Of a DNA stretch of 64,000 nt, positions 52,454-60,189 are shown one piece after another. This DNA comes from Pseudomonas lactis (GTDB lineage Bacteria > Pseudomonadota > Gammaproteobacteria > Pseudomonadales > Pseudomonadaceae): the NCBI RefSeq assembly GCF_001439845.1, contig NZ_JYLO01000006.1, positions 248,001 to 312,000 of the forward strand, read 5' to 3'. How positions within the stretch are numbered: the stretch's first letter is position 1; each line of letters starts with the position of its first letter. Position numbers and translations under genes: made by a program. A model generated the notes under the pieces. The model saw nothing but the letters and a program-made list of their open reading frames with translations, searched no databases and was not told the DNA's origin.

Positions 52454-53569
52454 TCAGGGTTCGAGCACAACCTTCAGCGATTTATCGCCGCGCTCCATCA
52501 CTGCAAACGCTTGCTTGAAATCTGCCAGCGCAAACTTGTGGGTCACCACGTCGCGCATATCGATCTTGCGGTTGCCGATAAAGTCGATGGCCCTGGGGTA
52601 CATATACGGCCCCAGGTGCGAGCCAAGGATATCCAGCTCCTTGCGGTCGCCGATGATCGACCAATCCACCGTGGCCTCGTCATTGAACACGCTGAATTCC
52701 ACAAAGCGTCCCAGCTTGCGCAGCATCGCCAGGCCCTGGTTGACTGCCTTGTGATGCCCGGTAGCCTCGATATAGATGTCGCAGCCATAGCCGTCGGTGA
52801 TCTCGCGGATCTTCGCCAACACATCCACCTCGGCCGGGTTCCACACTTCATCGGCGCCCAGGCGCAGGGCGAGGGCGGCGCGTTCGGGTTTCATGTCCAG
52901 CACGATGAGCTTTTTCGGGTTGCGCAGCCGCACCGCGCCGATAATACCCAGGCCCAGGGTGCCGGCGCCGGCGACTACCACGATGTCGTCATGGTCGACG
53001 TTGGCGCGTTCCGCCGCGTGCAGCGAGCAGGCCAAGGGTTCGATCAGGATCGCTTCATCGGGGGCGATGGATTCCGGCACTTTGTGGATGATGCCTTCCT
53101 TGGTGAAGATCATGTACTGGGCCATGGCGCCCTGCACATTGTTCTGAAAGCCATACAGGTCGTGCTTTTGGCACATCCAGTACTGGCCGTGGTTACAGAA
53201 GCGGCAGCCCCAGCACGGCACGATCTGCTCGGAGATCACCCGGTCACCCACGGCCACGCCACGCTTCTCGGCGCCTGGTCCAAGGGCGACCACGCGGCAC
53301 ACGAACTCATGCCCGGGGATCATCGGTGGTTTCACGTAGCGCGGTTGCTCGGCATCGCCCCAGAACGACGGCGCGCCGCGATAGGTCTTGATATCGCCCA
53401 TGCAAATGCCGCACAGCTCGACTTTGGTCAGGATCTCGTCGGGGCCGGGGGTGGGCACGTCGACGGTTTCCAGGCGGTAGTCTTCCGGGCCGTGGCAGAC
53501 CACAGCCTGCATGGTTTTCGGGATACTCGGGGCGAGTTGTTCAGGTGTGCGTTCGGTGACAGTGGACAT
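52454..53569 (-). CDS. Zinc-dependent polyol/alcohol dehydrogenase
   Basis: Encodes 371 residues of the medium-chain dehydrogenase family. The catalytic zinc site is LCGICMGDIKTY plus PGHEFVCRVVALG; the structural zinc cysteines are CWGCRFCNHGQYWMCQ. The NAD-binding motif is VVVAGAGTLGLGIIG. Relatives act on sugar alcohols and threonine-like substrates. In this cluster it probably oxidises a tetritol (threitol or erythritol) to erythrulose, or a related polyol. It stands between the kinase genes and the SDR gene on the same strand. Confidence 0.88.
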   Translation of the reverse strand: MSTVTERTPEQLAPSIPKTMQAVVCHGPEDYRLETVDVPTPGPDEILTKVELCGICMGDIKTYRGAPSFWGDAEQPRYVKPPMIPGHEFVCRVVALGPGAEKRGVAVGDRVISEQIVPCWGCRFCNHGQYWMCQKHDLYGFQNNVQGAMAQYMIFTKEGIIHKVPESIAPDEAILIEPLACSLHAAERANVDHDDIVVVAGAGTLGLGIIGAVRLRNPKKLIVLDMKPERAALALRLGADEVWNPAEVDVLAKIREITDGYGCDIYIEATGHHKAVNQGLAMLRKLGRFVEFSVFNDEATVDWSIIGDRKELDILGSHLGPYMYPRAIDFIGNRKIDMRDVVTHKFALADFKQAFAVMERGDKSLKVVLEP

Positions 53570-53596
53570 GACAAAACCTCACGACATAACGATGAA

Positions 53597-54352
53597 TTAC
53601 TGAATGCTGTAGCCGCCGTCGATCACCATGTTGGCGCCGGTGATCATCTGCGCGGCATCGCTGAGCAGGTACAGCGCCAGCCCGGCGATTTCTTCCGGCT
53701 GGGCAAAGCGACCTGCCGGGATCTGCAATTTGGCCCGCTCACCCACCTCGCCGGCCCAGGCTTTCTTGCCCAGGGCGGTTTCGACGATGGTGGGGGAGAT
53801 GGCGTTGACGTTTACCTGCGGCGCCCACTCCATGGCCAATACTTTGGTCATGCCGACGATGGCGGCTTTGCTGGCGCAGTAGGCGACGTGACGGTCCAGG
53901 CCAATCACGGCGGCCTGGGACGCCAGGTTGACGATGCGCCCGCTGCCCTGGGCGATCATGTGCCTGGCGCAGGCCTGAGCCATGAAAAAGCTGGCCTTGA
54001 GGTTGATGTCCAGGGTGGTGTCCCAGGCGCTTTCGCTGACCTCGATGGCCTTGTCCAGCAGCACCACGCCTGCGCTGTTGATCAGGTAATCCAGGCGTTG
54101 GAAGTGTGCGAACACCTTGTCGACGGTCGGTTGTATCTGGTCGATCTTTCCGAGGTCGACGGCAATGCCCAGGTGCCCGGCACCCAGGCTAGCGGCCACC
54201 TCGACCACGGCCGGGTCACGGTCCAGCAGCGCCACCCGGGCGCCGCGTTCCGCCAGCAAGGTGGCGCAGGCCAGGCCGATGCCGGCGGCGCCACCGGTGA
54301 TCACCGCGCAACGGCCGCTGAGGTCGAAGGCTTGGTTCCAGAAACCAGACAT
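53597..54352 (-). CDS. Short-chain dehydrogenase/reductase
   Basis: Encodes 251 residues. NAD-binding TGGAAGIGLACATLLAERGA, structural NSAGVV, catalytic Ser in IVNLASQAAVIG and Tyr/Lys in VAYCASKAAIVG are all present. It resembles GolD/threitol-dehydrogenase-like SDRs. With the zinc dehydrogenase next door it may handle a different stereoisomer of the same polyol. Its ribosome binding site (GGAG) lies at the edge of the inverted repeat at 54364. Confidence 0.88.
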   Translation of the reverse strand: MSGFWNQAFDLSGRCAVITGGAAGIGLACATLLAERGARVALLDRDPAVVEVAASLGAGHLGIAVDLGKIDQIQPTVDKVFAHFQRLDYLINSAGVVLLDKAIEVSESAWDTTLDINLKASFFMAQACARHMIAQGSGRIVNLASQAAVIGLDRHVAYCASKAAIVGMTKVLAMEWAPQVNVNAISPTIVETALGKKAWAGEVGERAKLQIPAGRFAQPEEIAGLALYLLSDAAQMITGANMVIDGGYSIQ

Positions 54353-54363
54353 GAATGACTCCT

Positions 54364-54470
54364 CGTTCCCACGCTCTGCGTGGGAATGCCGCGTGGAACG
54401 CTCTGCGTTCCGATGTTAAGTGACGCGGAGCGTCACGGGATGCGTTCCCACGCGGAGCGTGGGAACGATC
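54364..54470. repeat. Inverted repeat of the GTTCCCACGC family, copy 2
   Basis: A 107-bp element with CGTTCCCACGCTCTGCGTGG at the left and its counterpart, ending GTGGGAACGATC, at the right. It lies between the SDR and binding-protein genes of one operon. Confidence 0.9.
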
Positions 54471-54482
54471 AAAAGCCACTGA

Positions 54483-55490
54483 CTACTTACCGCCGCTGAC
54501 TTGCTTGTACAGCGCATCCGCATTGGCATTGGTCACCGGCACCCAGGGCAGGATGTAGTTCTTGGCCGTGCCGTCGGCCCATTTCAGGTCCTTGGCATAG
54601 CGCTTCCAAATCACCGATTGCGGCTTGTAGTCTTCGCCGGCCAGGGCCCGCAGTGCTACGTCCAGCGCGCCTTGGGACTGGGCCTGGGCGTCCTGCAGGA
54701 AGGTGGTGACTTCGTCCTTTTTCGCCGCCTGGATCGCATCCGGCATGCCATCGATGGAGGTGACGGGCACGTCCTTGGAGGTGAGGCCATGGGACTTCAG
54801 CGCCTGCACGGCGCCCAGGGCCATGTCGTCGTTCTGAGCGATCACACCGTTGATGCCTTTGGGGTGGGCGTTGAGCCAGTCTTCGGTGAGGGTCATGGCC
54901 TGGGCGCGGTCCCAGTTGGCGGTTTTCTTCTCAATGATCTTGATGTCCGGGTGTTTGCCCAGCACTTCCAGTTCGCCCTTTTCCCGGTCGATCTGCGCCG
55001 ACTGGCCAATCGGGCCCTGGATGATCACCACGTTGCCCTTGCCATTGAGCCTGTCGACCATGGCCTGGGCCTGCAGACGGCCGCCTTCCACGTCGTCGTT
55101 ACCCACATACGGCACGCTGGCATCGGCTACTTTCGTATTGGAGGCGATGACCACCACGTCGTTGCTCATGGCGGCCTTGACGGTGCCGACGCCGGCCTTG
55201 GTATCAATCGGCACGAACAGAATCGCGTCGTAGCGTTGGGTCACCATGTTTTCGATCTGGTTGTTCTGGGTCAGGGCGTCGTAGTTGCCGTCGAACACGG
55301 TCAACTGCACGGTGCCATCCTTGACCGCCGGGTGTTCTTTGAGCTCGCGGACCCAGTTCTGCATGAACTGGCCCTTGAGGCCATAGACGGCTGCGCCGAT
55401 CTTGTAGGTCTTGCCATCGGCTGCCAGGGCAATGCTGCTGGCGAGCAGGGAGAGGGCCGCCGCGGCGGCCAGGGTGGTACCCAGTTTCAT
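54483..55490 (-). CDS. Ribose-type sugar ABC transporter, periplasmic binding protein
   Basis: Encodes 335 residues with a signal peptide (AAAAALSLLASSIALA, cleavage near residue 23). The mature part is a type-1 periplasmic binding protein of the RbsB/XylF group (KIGAAVYGLKGQFMQNWVRE, AILFVPIDTKAGVGTVKAAM, YVGNDDVEGGRLQAQAMVDR, GVIAQNDDMALGAVQALKSH). It delivers a sugar or polyol to the permease and ATPase encoded next. The order on the minus strand is ATPase, permease, binding protein, SDR, dehydrogenase, kinase. Confidence 0.92.
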   Translation of the reverse strand: MKLGTTLAAAAALSLLASSIALAADGKTYKIGAAVYGLKGQFMQNWVRELKEHPAVKDGTVQLTVFDGNYDALTQNNQIENMVTQRYDAILFVPIDTKAGVGTVKAAMSNDVVVIASNTKVADASVPYVGNDDVEGGRLQAQAMVDRLNGKGNVVIIQGPIGQSAQIDREKGELEVLGKHPDIKIIEKKTANWDRAQAMTLTEDWLNAHPKGINGVIAQNDDMALGAVQALKSHGLTSKDVPVTSIDGMPDAIQAAKKDEVTTFLQDAQAQSQGALDVALRALAGEDYKPQSVIWKRYAKDLKWADGTAKNYILPWVPVTNANADALYKQVSGGK

Positions 55491-55524
55491 AAGTAGAACT
55501 CCGGTTATTGTTATGGGTCGTTCT

Positions 55525-56502
55525 TCAGCGTTTCTTCTTGCGCCATACGTCGATCAGGACTGCGAACACGATGATCAGGCCCTTGGCGACTTGCTGGTAA
55601 TAGGAGGACACACCGAGCAGGTTGAGGCCGTTGTTGATCACGCCGATCAACAGTGCCCCGAACAAAGTGCCGACAATGCTGCCGGTGCCGCCAGACAAGC
55701 TGGTGCCGCCGATCACCACCGCGGCAATCGCGTCCAGCTCATAGGAAACCCCGGCCTGGGGCAGGGCAGAGGTGGTGCGTGCCGACAGCACCACGCCGGC
55801 CAACCCGGCGAGCAGGCCCGAGACCACGTACACCGAGAACATCACTTTGCGCACGCCAATGCCGGAGGTGCGCGCGCTTTTTTCATTGCCGCCCACCGCA
55901 TACACATAACGGCCGTAGGTTGTGTAGCGCAGCACCATCCAGAAAATCAGCGCGACCACGGCGAAGATGATGATCGGCACGCCCACCGGGCCGACCTTGC
56001 CGATGCCCAGGGCCAGGTAGGTGTCGGGCAGGTCGGTGATCGGGCTGCCGTCGTTGAGAATAAAGGTCATGCCCCGGGCGATGCTGAGCATGCCGAGGGT
56101 GGCCACAAACGGCGGGATCGACAGGTTGGCGATCATAAAACCATTGACCACCCCGAGCATCGCGCCGGCAAACATCCCCGCGCTGACCGCCGCCAACAGA
56201 CCGTAACCCTGGGTGGCGACCATGGCGCTGCACAAACCGGCGAACGCCAGGATCGACCCCACCGACAGGTCGATGCCCTTGGTCAGGATCACGTAGGTCA
56301 TGCCCACGGCGAGAATGCCGTTGATGGAGGTCTGGCGCAGGATGTCCATCCAGTTGCGCCAGGTCATAAAGTATTCGCTGGAAAACGCCATTACCACGCA
56401 CAGCAGGATAAACACCAGCGGCAGGCCAAAGCGGTCGAGGGACAGGCGCAGGCGGTTGCGCGGCGCGGCAGTAACGGGAGCAACGATGGTTTTGGCATTC
56501 AT
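55525..56502 (-). CDS. Ribose-type sugar ABC transporter, permease
   Basis: Encodes 325 residues with about eight to ten hydrophobic segments. Matches the RbsC/AraH family ([60 protein letters not shown]). It forms the inner-membrane channel, presumably as a homodimer. Its start overlaps the ATPase stop by four bases (ATGA), so the pair is translationally coupled. Confidence 0.93.
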   Translation of the reverse strand: MNAKTIVAPVTAAPRNRLRLSLDRFGLPLVFILLCVVMAFSSEYFMTWRNWMDILRQTSINGILAVGMTYVILTKGIDLSVGSILAFAGLCSAMVATQGYGLLAAVSAGMFAGAMLGVVNGFMIANLSIPPFVATLGMLSIARGMTFILNDGSPITDLPDTYLALGIGKVGPVGVPIIIFAVVALIFWMVLRYTTYGRYVYAVGGNEKSARTSGIGVRKVMFSVYVVSGLLAGLAGVVLSARTTSALPQAGVSYELDAIAAVVIGGTSLSGGTGSIVGTLFGALLIGVINNGLNLLGVSSYYQQVAKGLIIVFAVLIDVWRKKKR

Positions 56503-57986
56503 GAGGCAAGACTCAACAAGGCTTCCTGGGAAAGAGCGGTGTCGGTGCTGATAGTGACCAGCCGGCCGCCTTTGAAGACGGCAATGCGATCACTCAAATG
56601 CAGCAGCTCCGGGGCTTCCGACGACACCACAATGGCTGCACCGCCAGCGCGCACGAACTGGTCGAGCAGGTGGTAGATCTCCTGTTTCGCGCCTTCGTCG
56701 ATACCGCGGGTGGGTTCATCGCAGAGCAGACACACCGGCTCGGTGGACAGGCATTTGGCGAGCACCACCTTTTGCTGGTTGCCGCCGCTCATGGACGCCA
56801 CCGGCAGTTCCAGGGAGCTGGTCTTGATCTGCAGGCGCTTGACCATGTCTTCGGCCAGTTGCGCTTCCTTGCGTGCGTTGATCAGCGACCAACTCGACAG
56901 GCGCTTATAGGCCGACAGTGCAATGTTGGACAGGATGCTGCCGGTCAGTACCAGGCCGCTGTCCTTGCGGTCTTCGGTGACCAGCGACATGCCGGCGTCG
57001 ATGGTTGCCTTGGGCTGGCCGATGGGCATGGGTTTGCCTTGCAAGGTAACGCTGCCGGAATCCGCCACGGTCAGGCCGTAGATGCAATTGAGGAATTCAC
57101 TGCGCCCGGAACCCATCAGCCCGTAAATGCCGAGGATCTCGCCACGGCGCAGTTGCAGGCTGATGTCGTGGAATTCACCGTTGCGGCTCAGGTGGTCGAC
57201 TTGCAGGCAGGTGCTGGCCGCACATTCGCGGCCGACCTTGTGGTCGATGCGCGTCAGTTCCTGGCCGACAATGCCGCGCACCAGGTGGTCGCGGTCGATA
57301 TCGGCCATGCGCCCGCTTTCCACAAAGGCGCCATCACGGAAGATGCTGTAGTCATCGGCGATCTGCGCCAGTTCGCTTAGTCGATGGGACACGTACACGA
57401 TGCCGGCACCGCGTGCGGTAAGGCGGCGAATGGCCTTGAACAGGGTTTCGGCCTCGCGCTCGCCGATGGCCGAGGTGGGCTCGTCCATGATCATCACCTG
57501 GCAGTCATGGCTGAACGCCTTGGCGATTTCCACCAGTTGCATCTGCGCCACGCTCAGGCGGTGCATGGGGCTGGTGGCGTCGACGTCGAACTCCAGGCTT
57601 TCGAGCAGTTCGCGGGTGCGGCGGTTGAGGGCCTTGCTGTCGACGATACAACCGGCGCGGCGCGGTTCGCGGCCCAGCCAGATGTTTTCGGCGACGGTCA
57701 TGTAGGGGATGGGTTCCAGCTCCTGGGTGATCATCGCGATTCCGGCGGCCAAGGCGTCACTCGGGCGATTGAACTGCACCGGTGCGCCGTTGAGCAGGAT
57801 GCTGCCAGCGTCACGCTGGGTGATGCCCATCAGGATGCTCAGGAAAGTCGACTTGCCGGCGCCATTGCCGCCGCACAGGGCGTGGACGCTGCCGGCGTGC
57901 AGAGCAAGGCGCCCGTCACGCAGGGCGGGCACCCCGGCATAAGCCTTGGCGACATGTTCAGCCTGGAGCAGTAATGGCGTGGCCAT
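56499..57986 (-). CDS. Ribose-type sugar ABC transporter, ATP-binding protein (two ATPase domains)
   Basis: Encodes 495 residues from the ATG at 57986 (MATPLLLQAEHVAKAY). The first domain has Walker A CGGNGAGKSTFLSILMG, signature LSVAQMQLVEIAKAF and Walker B VMIMDEPTSAIGEREAE. The second has a variant P-loop (IYGLMGSGRSEFLNCIYG) and signature MSGGNQQKVVLAKCLSTEP with LLCDEPTRGIDEGAKQEIY. This is the RbsA/MglA layout. First gene of the leftward operon; its upstream region holds TGATCA-type sites shared with the divergent isomerase gene. An in-frame extension to 58031 is unlikely to be used. Confidence 0.93.
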   Translation of the reverse strand: MATPLLLQAEHVAKAYAGVPALRDGRLALHAGSVHALCGGNGAGKSTFLSILMGITQRDAGSILLNGAPVQFNRPSDALAAGIAMITQELEPIPYMTVAENIWLGREPRRAGCIVDSKALNRRTRELLESLEFDVDATSPMHRLSVAQMQLVEIAKAFSHDCQVMIMDEPTSAIGEREAETLFKAIRRLTARGAGIVYVSHRLSELAQIADDYSIFRDGAFVESGRMADIDRDHLVRGIVGQELTRIDHKVGRECAASTCLQVDHLSRNGEFHDISLQLRRGEILGIYGLMGSGRSEFLNCIYGLTVADSGSVTLQGKPMPIGQPKATIDAGMSLVTEDRKDSGLVLTGSILSNIALSAYKRLSSWSLINARKEAQLAEDMVKRLQIKTSSLELPVASMSGGNQQKVVLAKCLSTEPVCLLCDEPTRGIDEGAKQEIYHLLDQFVRAGGAAIVVSSEAPELLHLSDRIAVFKGGRLVTISTDTALSQEALLSLAS

Positions 57987-58248
57987 CGGCGTGTCCTCGT
58001 GCTGTGAATTCTTATTAGGTCGCACAGTCATGTTTCGCTGTGATCATATGTGTATCAAATGAAATTCTGATCAGTCAATCTCTTTCACTTAAAAGGTGTG
58101 GTTCTCATCTGCGAGCCGTTGATTGCCTCTGTATAGGGCTTTGACTGGCGGGTCAGCTAAATCTCGCTTGACAGGAAGGGGTGAATGCTTGCGAAATGCG
58201 TGAGAGATATTTCACTAAGTGATCATTTGATCAGTGGAGCCAGGCGCC
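57987..58248. promoter_or_regulatory. Divergent control region with TGATCA-type operator candidates
   Basis: The 262-bp gap separates the importer operon (left) and the isomerase/SorC genes (right). TGATCA occurs at 58041-58046, 58068-58073 and twice in the block TGATCATTTGATCA at 58220-58233. TGATCATATGTGTATCA at 58041-58057 is an imperfect palindrome. The first cluster lies near the importer start, the second just before the isomerase gene. They are good candidates for SorC-family binding. Confidence 0.55.
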
Positions 58249-58710
58249 ATGAACACACCTTTCCCGGTGGCTATCGGATGTGATGAAGCGGGTTTTGAGC
58301 TCAAAGAGCTGTTGAAGCGCCATATCGAGGGGTTGGGGTACCCGGTGACCGACTTCGGTACTCATTCCATGGCGCCGGTGCTGTACCCGGACATCGCCCT
58401 GGCCGTGGCCACGGCCATCAATGCCGGGCAACAGCGCCTTGGTGTGCTGGTGTGCGGCACCGGGATTGGCATGGCCATCTCGGCCAACAAGGTGCTGGGC
58501 ATTCGTGCGGCCCAGGCCCATGACACCTATTCGGCGGAGCGGGCGCGCAAGAGCAACGATGCGCAAATCCTCTCCATCGGTGCGCGGGTCATCGGCGCGG
58601 AGTTGGCCAAAAGTATCGTCAGTGCGTTTTTGGCCTCGGAGTTCGAAGCGGCGCGGTCCGGGGCCAAGGTCGCGCGCATCAATGCGATCGAGCGCGATGG
58701 GCATCAGTAG
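58249..58710 (+). CDS. RpiB/LacAB-family sugar-phosphate isomerase
   Basis: Encodes 153 residues from the ATG at 58249. RpiB family features: VLVCGTGIGMAISANKVLGI with the catalytic Cys, HDTYSAERARKSNDAQILSI with the conserved His, and GARVIGAELAKSIVSAF. In ribose 5-phosphate isomerases the N-terminal motif is usually SDHAGFELK; here it is CDEAGFELK, so the His is Glu. The change and the context (erythrulose-type kinase, polyol dehydrogenases) suggest a tetrulose/tetrose 4-phosphate isomerase rather than a ribose enzyme. The product would be erythrose 4-phosphate. Confidence 0.88.
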   Translation: MNTPFPVAIGCDEAGFELKELLKRHIEGLGYPVTDFGTHSMAPVLYPDIALAVATAINAGQQRLGVLVCGTGIGMAISANKVLGIRAAQAHDTYSAERARKSNDAQILSIGARVIGAELAKSIVSAFLASEFEAARSGAKVARINAIERDGHQ

Positions 58711-58773
58711 TGGACGGCGCGGGGCAAGAGTCGGGAGAATGCGCCTTTGACGCCGAAACGGAAGCCCGTCCCC

Positions 58774-59754
58774 ATGAGTGACAGTACCCAGCGCATGGCC
58801 AGTGATATCGATCAGATGACCGAAGTGGCGATGCTCTATTACCTTGAGAACGTCACTCAGGAGGCCATCGCCAAGCGCTTTGACCTGTCGCGGGCCAAAG
58901 TCAGCCGCCTGCTCAAGCGTGCGCGCGATGAAGGGATTGTCGAGGTGCGCGTGTTGCAGCACCCGGCGATGAACAACGAGCTGGAGCGGGCGTTGGTAGA
59001 GCGTTTCAAGCTTGACCGCGCCTTGATCGCGGTCGATCACAGTGACCCCGACACCCAGCGCTCCGCGGTCGCCAGCCTGGTGGCCAACTACCTCAACAAG
59101 ACCCTGGGCGACGGCATGATCGTTGCCGTGGGCATGGGGCGTAACGTCGGCGCGGTGGCCGACAACGTGTTTCTGCCGGTAACCCGCAACTGCACCTTCG
59201 TGTGTGCCATCGGCGGTTCGCTCAAGGCCGGTGAATACATGAACCCTGACCACATCTGCCGACGCCTGGCCCTGCGCTTTGGTGGCGAGAGTGAAAGCCT
59301 CTACGCTCCGGCGCTGGTGGCCAACCCGGAGCTGCGTGGGGTGCTGATCAACAACGATACGGTGCGTTCGACCCTTGACCGCGCCCGCCGTGCCGATATT
59401 GCCCTGATCGGCATCGGCGACATGAGCGAAAACAGCAACATGGTGCGCATGGGCTGGTTCTCGCCCCAGGAAATCGCCCAGGCGCGCCTGTCTGGCACCG
59501 TGGGCGACATGATGGGCTATGACTTTATCGACATTCACGGCCAGCCGGCGGTCAACGCCATTCAAGGGCGAGTAATCGGGTTGACGGTGCAGGAGCTGTT
59601 TCGCATCCCGGATGTGGTGGCGATTGCCAGTGAGAACACCAAGGCGGCGGCGACCTTGGGGGCGTTGCGCTCGGGAGTGATCAATACGCTGGCGACCACC
59701 GTCACCAATGCGCACACCATCCTGGCGCTGGACGATGCCACTCGTAAAACCTGA
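58774..59754 (+). CDS. SorC-family sugar-responsive transcriptional regulator
   Basis: Encodes 326 residues from the ATG at 58774. The N-terminal HTH (MLYYLENVTQEAIAKRFDLS, RAKVSRLLKRARDEGIVEVR) and the C-terminal sugar-phosphate-binding domain (VGMGRNVGAVADNV, FVCAIGGSLKAGEYMNPDHI, ADIALIGIGDMSENSNMVRM) are those of the SorC/DeoR effector family. It follows the isomerase gene by 63 bp. It probably controls both divergent operons in response to a phosphorylated intermediate. Confidence 0.92.
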   Translation: MSDSTQRMASDIDQMTEVAMLYYLENVTQEAIAKRFDLSRAKVSRLLKRARDEGIVEVRVLQHPAMNNELERALVERFKLDRALIAVDHSDPDTQRSAVASLVANYLNKTLGDGMIVAVGMGRNVGAVADNVFLPVTRNCTFVCAIGGSLKAGEYMNPDHICRRLALRFGGESESLYAPALVANPELRGVLINNDTVRSTLDRARRADIALIGIGDMSENSNMVRMGWFSPQEIAQARLSGTVGDMMGYDFIDIHGQPAVNAIQGRVIGLTVQELFRIPDVVAIASENTKAAATLGALRSGVINTLATTVTNAHTILALDDATRKT

Positions 59755-59758
59755 TACA

Positions 59759-59873
59759 GATCGTTCCCACGCTCCAGCGTGGGAACGCATCCTGTGACGC
59801 TCCGCGTCACCCTTGCGCGGGTGGGACGCGGAGCGTCAAAGGCGGCATTCCCACGCGGAGCGTGGGAACGATC
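59759..59873. repeat. Inverted repeat of the GATCGTTCCCACGC family, copy 3
   Basis: A 115-bp element with ends GATCGTTCCCACGCTCC and CGTGGGAACGATC, five bases after the SorC gene. With the copy at 50536 it brackets the whole polyol cluster. Confidence 0.9.
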
Positions 59874-59888
59874 AACACCGAGGTGCCT

Positions 59889-59914
59889 GCATCGCAGGCA
59901 AGCCAGCTCCCACA
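59889..59914. repeat. Solitary REP half
   Basis: CATCGCAGGCAAGCCAGCTC followed by CCACAA: one arm of the GTGGGAGCTGGC REP with no partner within 100 bp. Confidence 0.8.
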
Positions 59915-60189
59915 AGTATTGGTGTGCTTCTGATAGGGGGCTACAGGTTTTGTAATAGTTTTGCGCTGTAGGAATTTTGTATTTCAAATGTAGGATTCAA
60001 GTCCTTTTGTCATTTCAGGACTTGCATGAACACCCTCTCGGAGCCTCCCAGTCGTCTTTCCCCAAGACCACCGCTGTCGCTGTTTCCGCTCAAACACCCC
60101 GTATTCCGTCAACTAACCTTGTCCCGGTCGTACGACCGCACTTTGCCGTGCCTGGCGTTCTTAACACTTTAAAGACAGAGAATTTATAA
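59915..60189 (+). promoter_or_regulatory. Leader region of the TerC-family gene
   Basis: With the preceding repeats this makes up the 435-bp gap after the SorC gene. It is AT-richer than its surroundings at 59940-60000 and has TGTAGGA twice (59968 and 59990). A stem-loop CAAGTCC (59998-60004) with GGACTTG (60018-60024) lies about 165 bp before the ATG. No strong ribosome binding site precedes the ATG at 60190. A regulated leader is possible; I could not match it to a known riboswitch. Confidence 0.4.

Noticed and set aside
58249-58710. Ordinary housekeeping ribose 5-phosphate isomerase B
   Set aside because: Not excluded, but the motif change and the polyol gene cluster favour a four-carbon substrate; housekeeping RpiA would normally serve ribose metabolism in pseudomonads.
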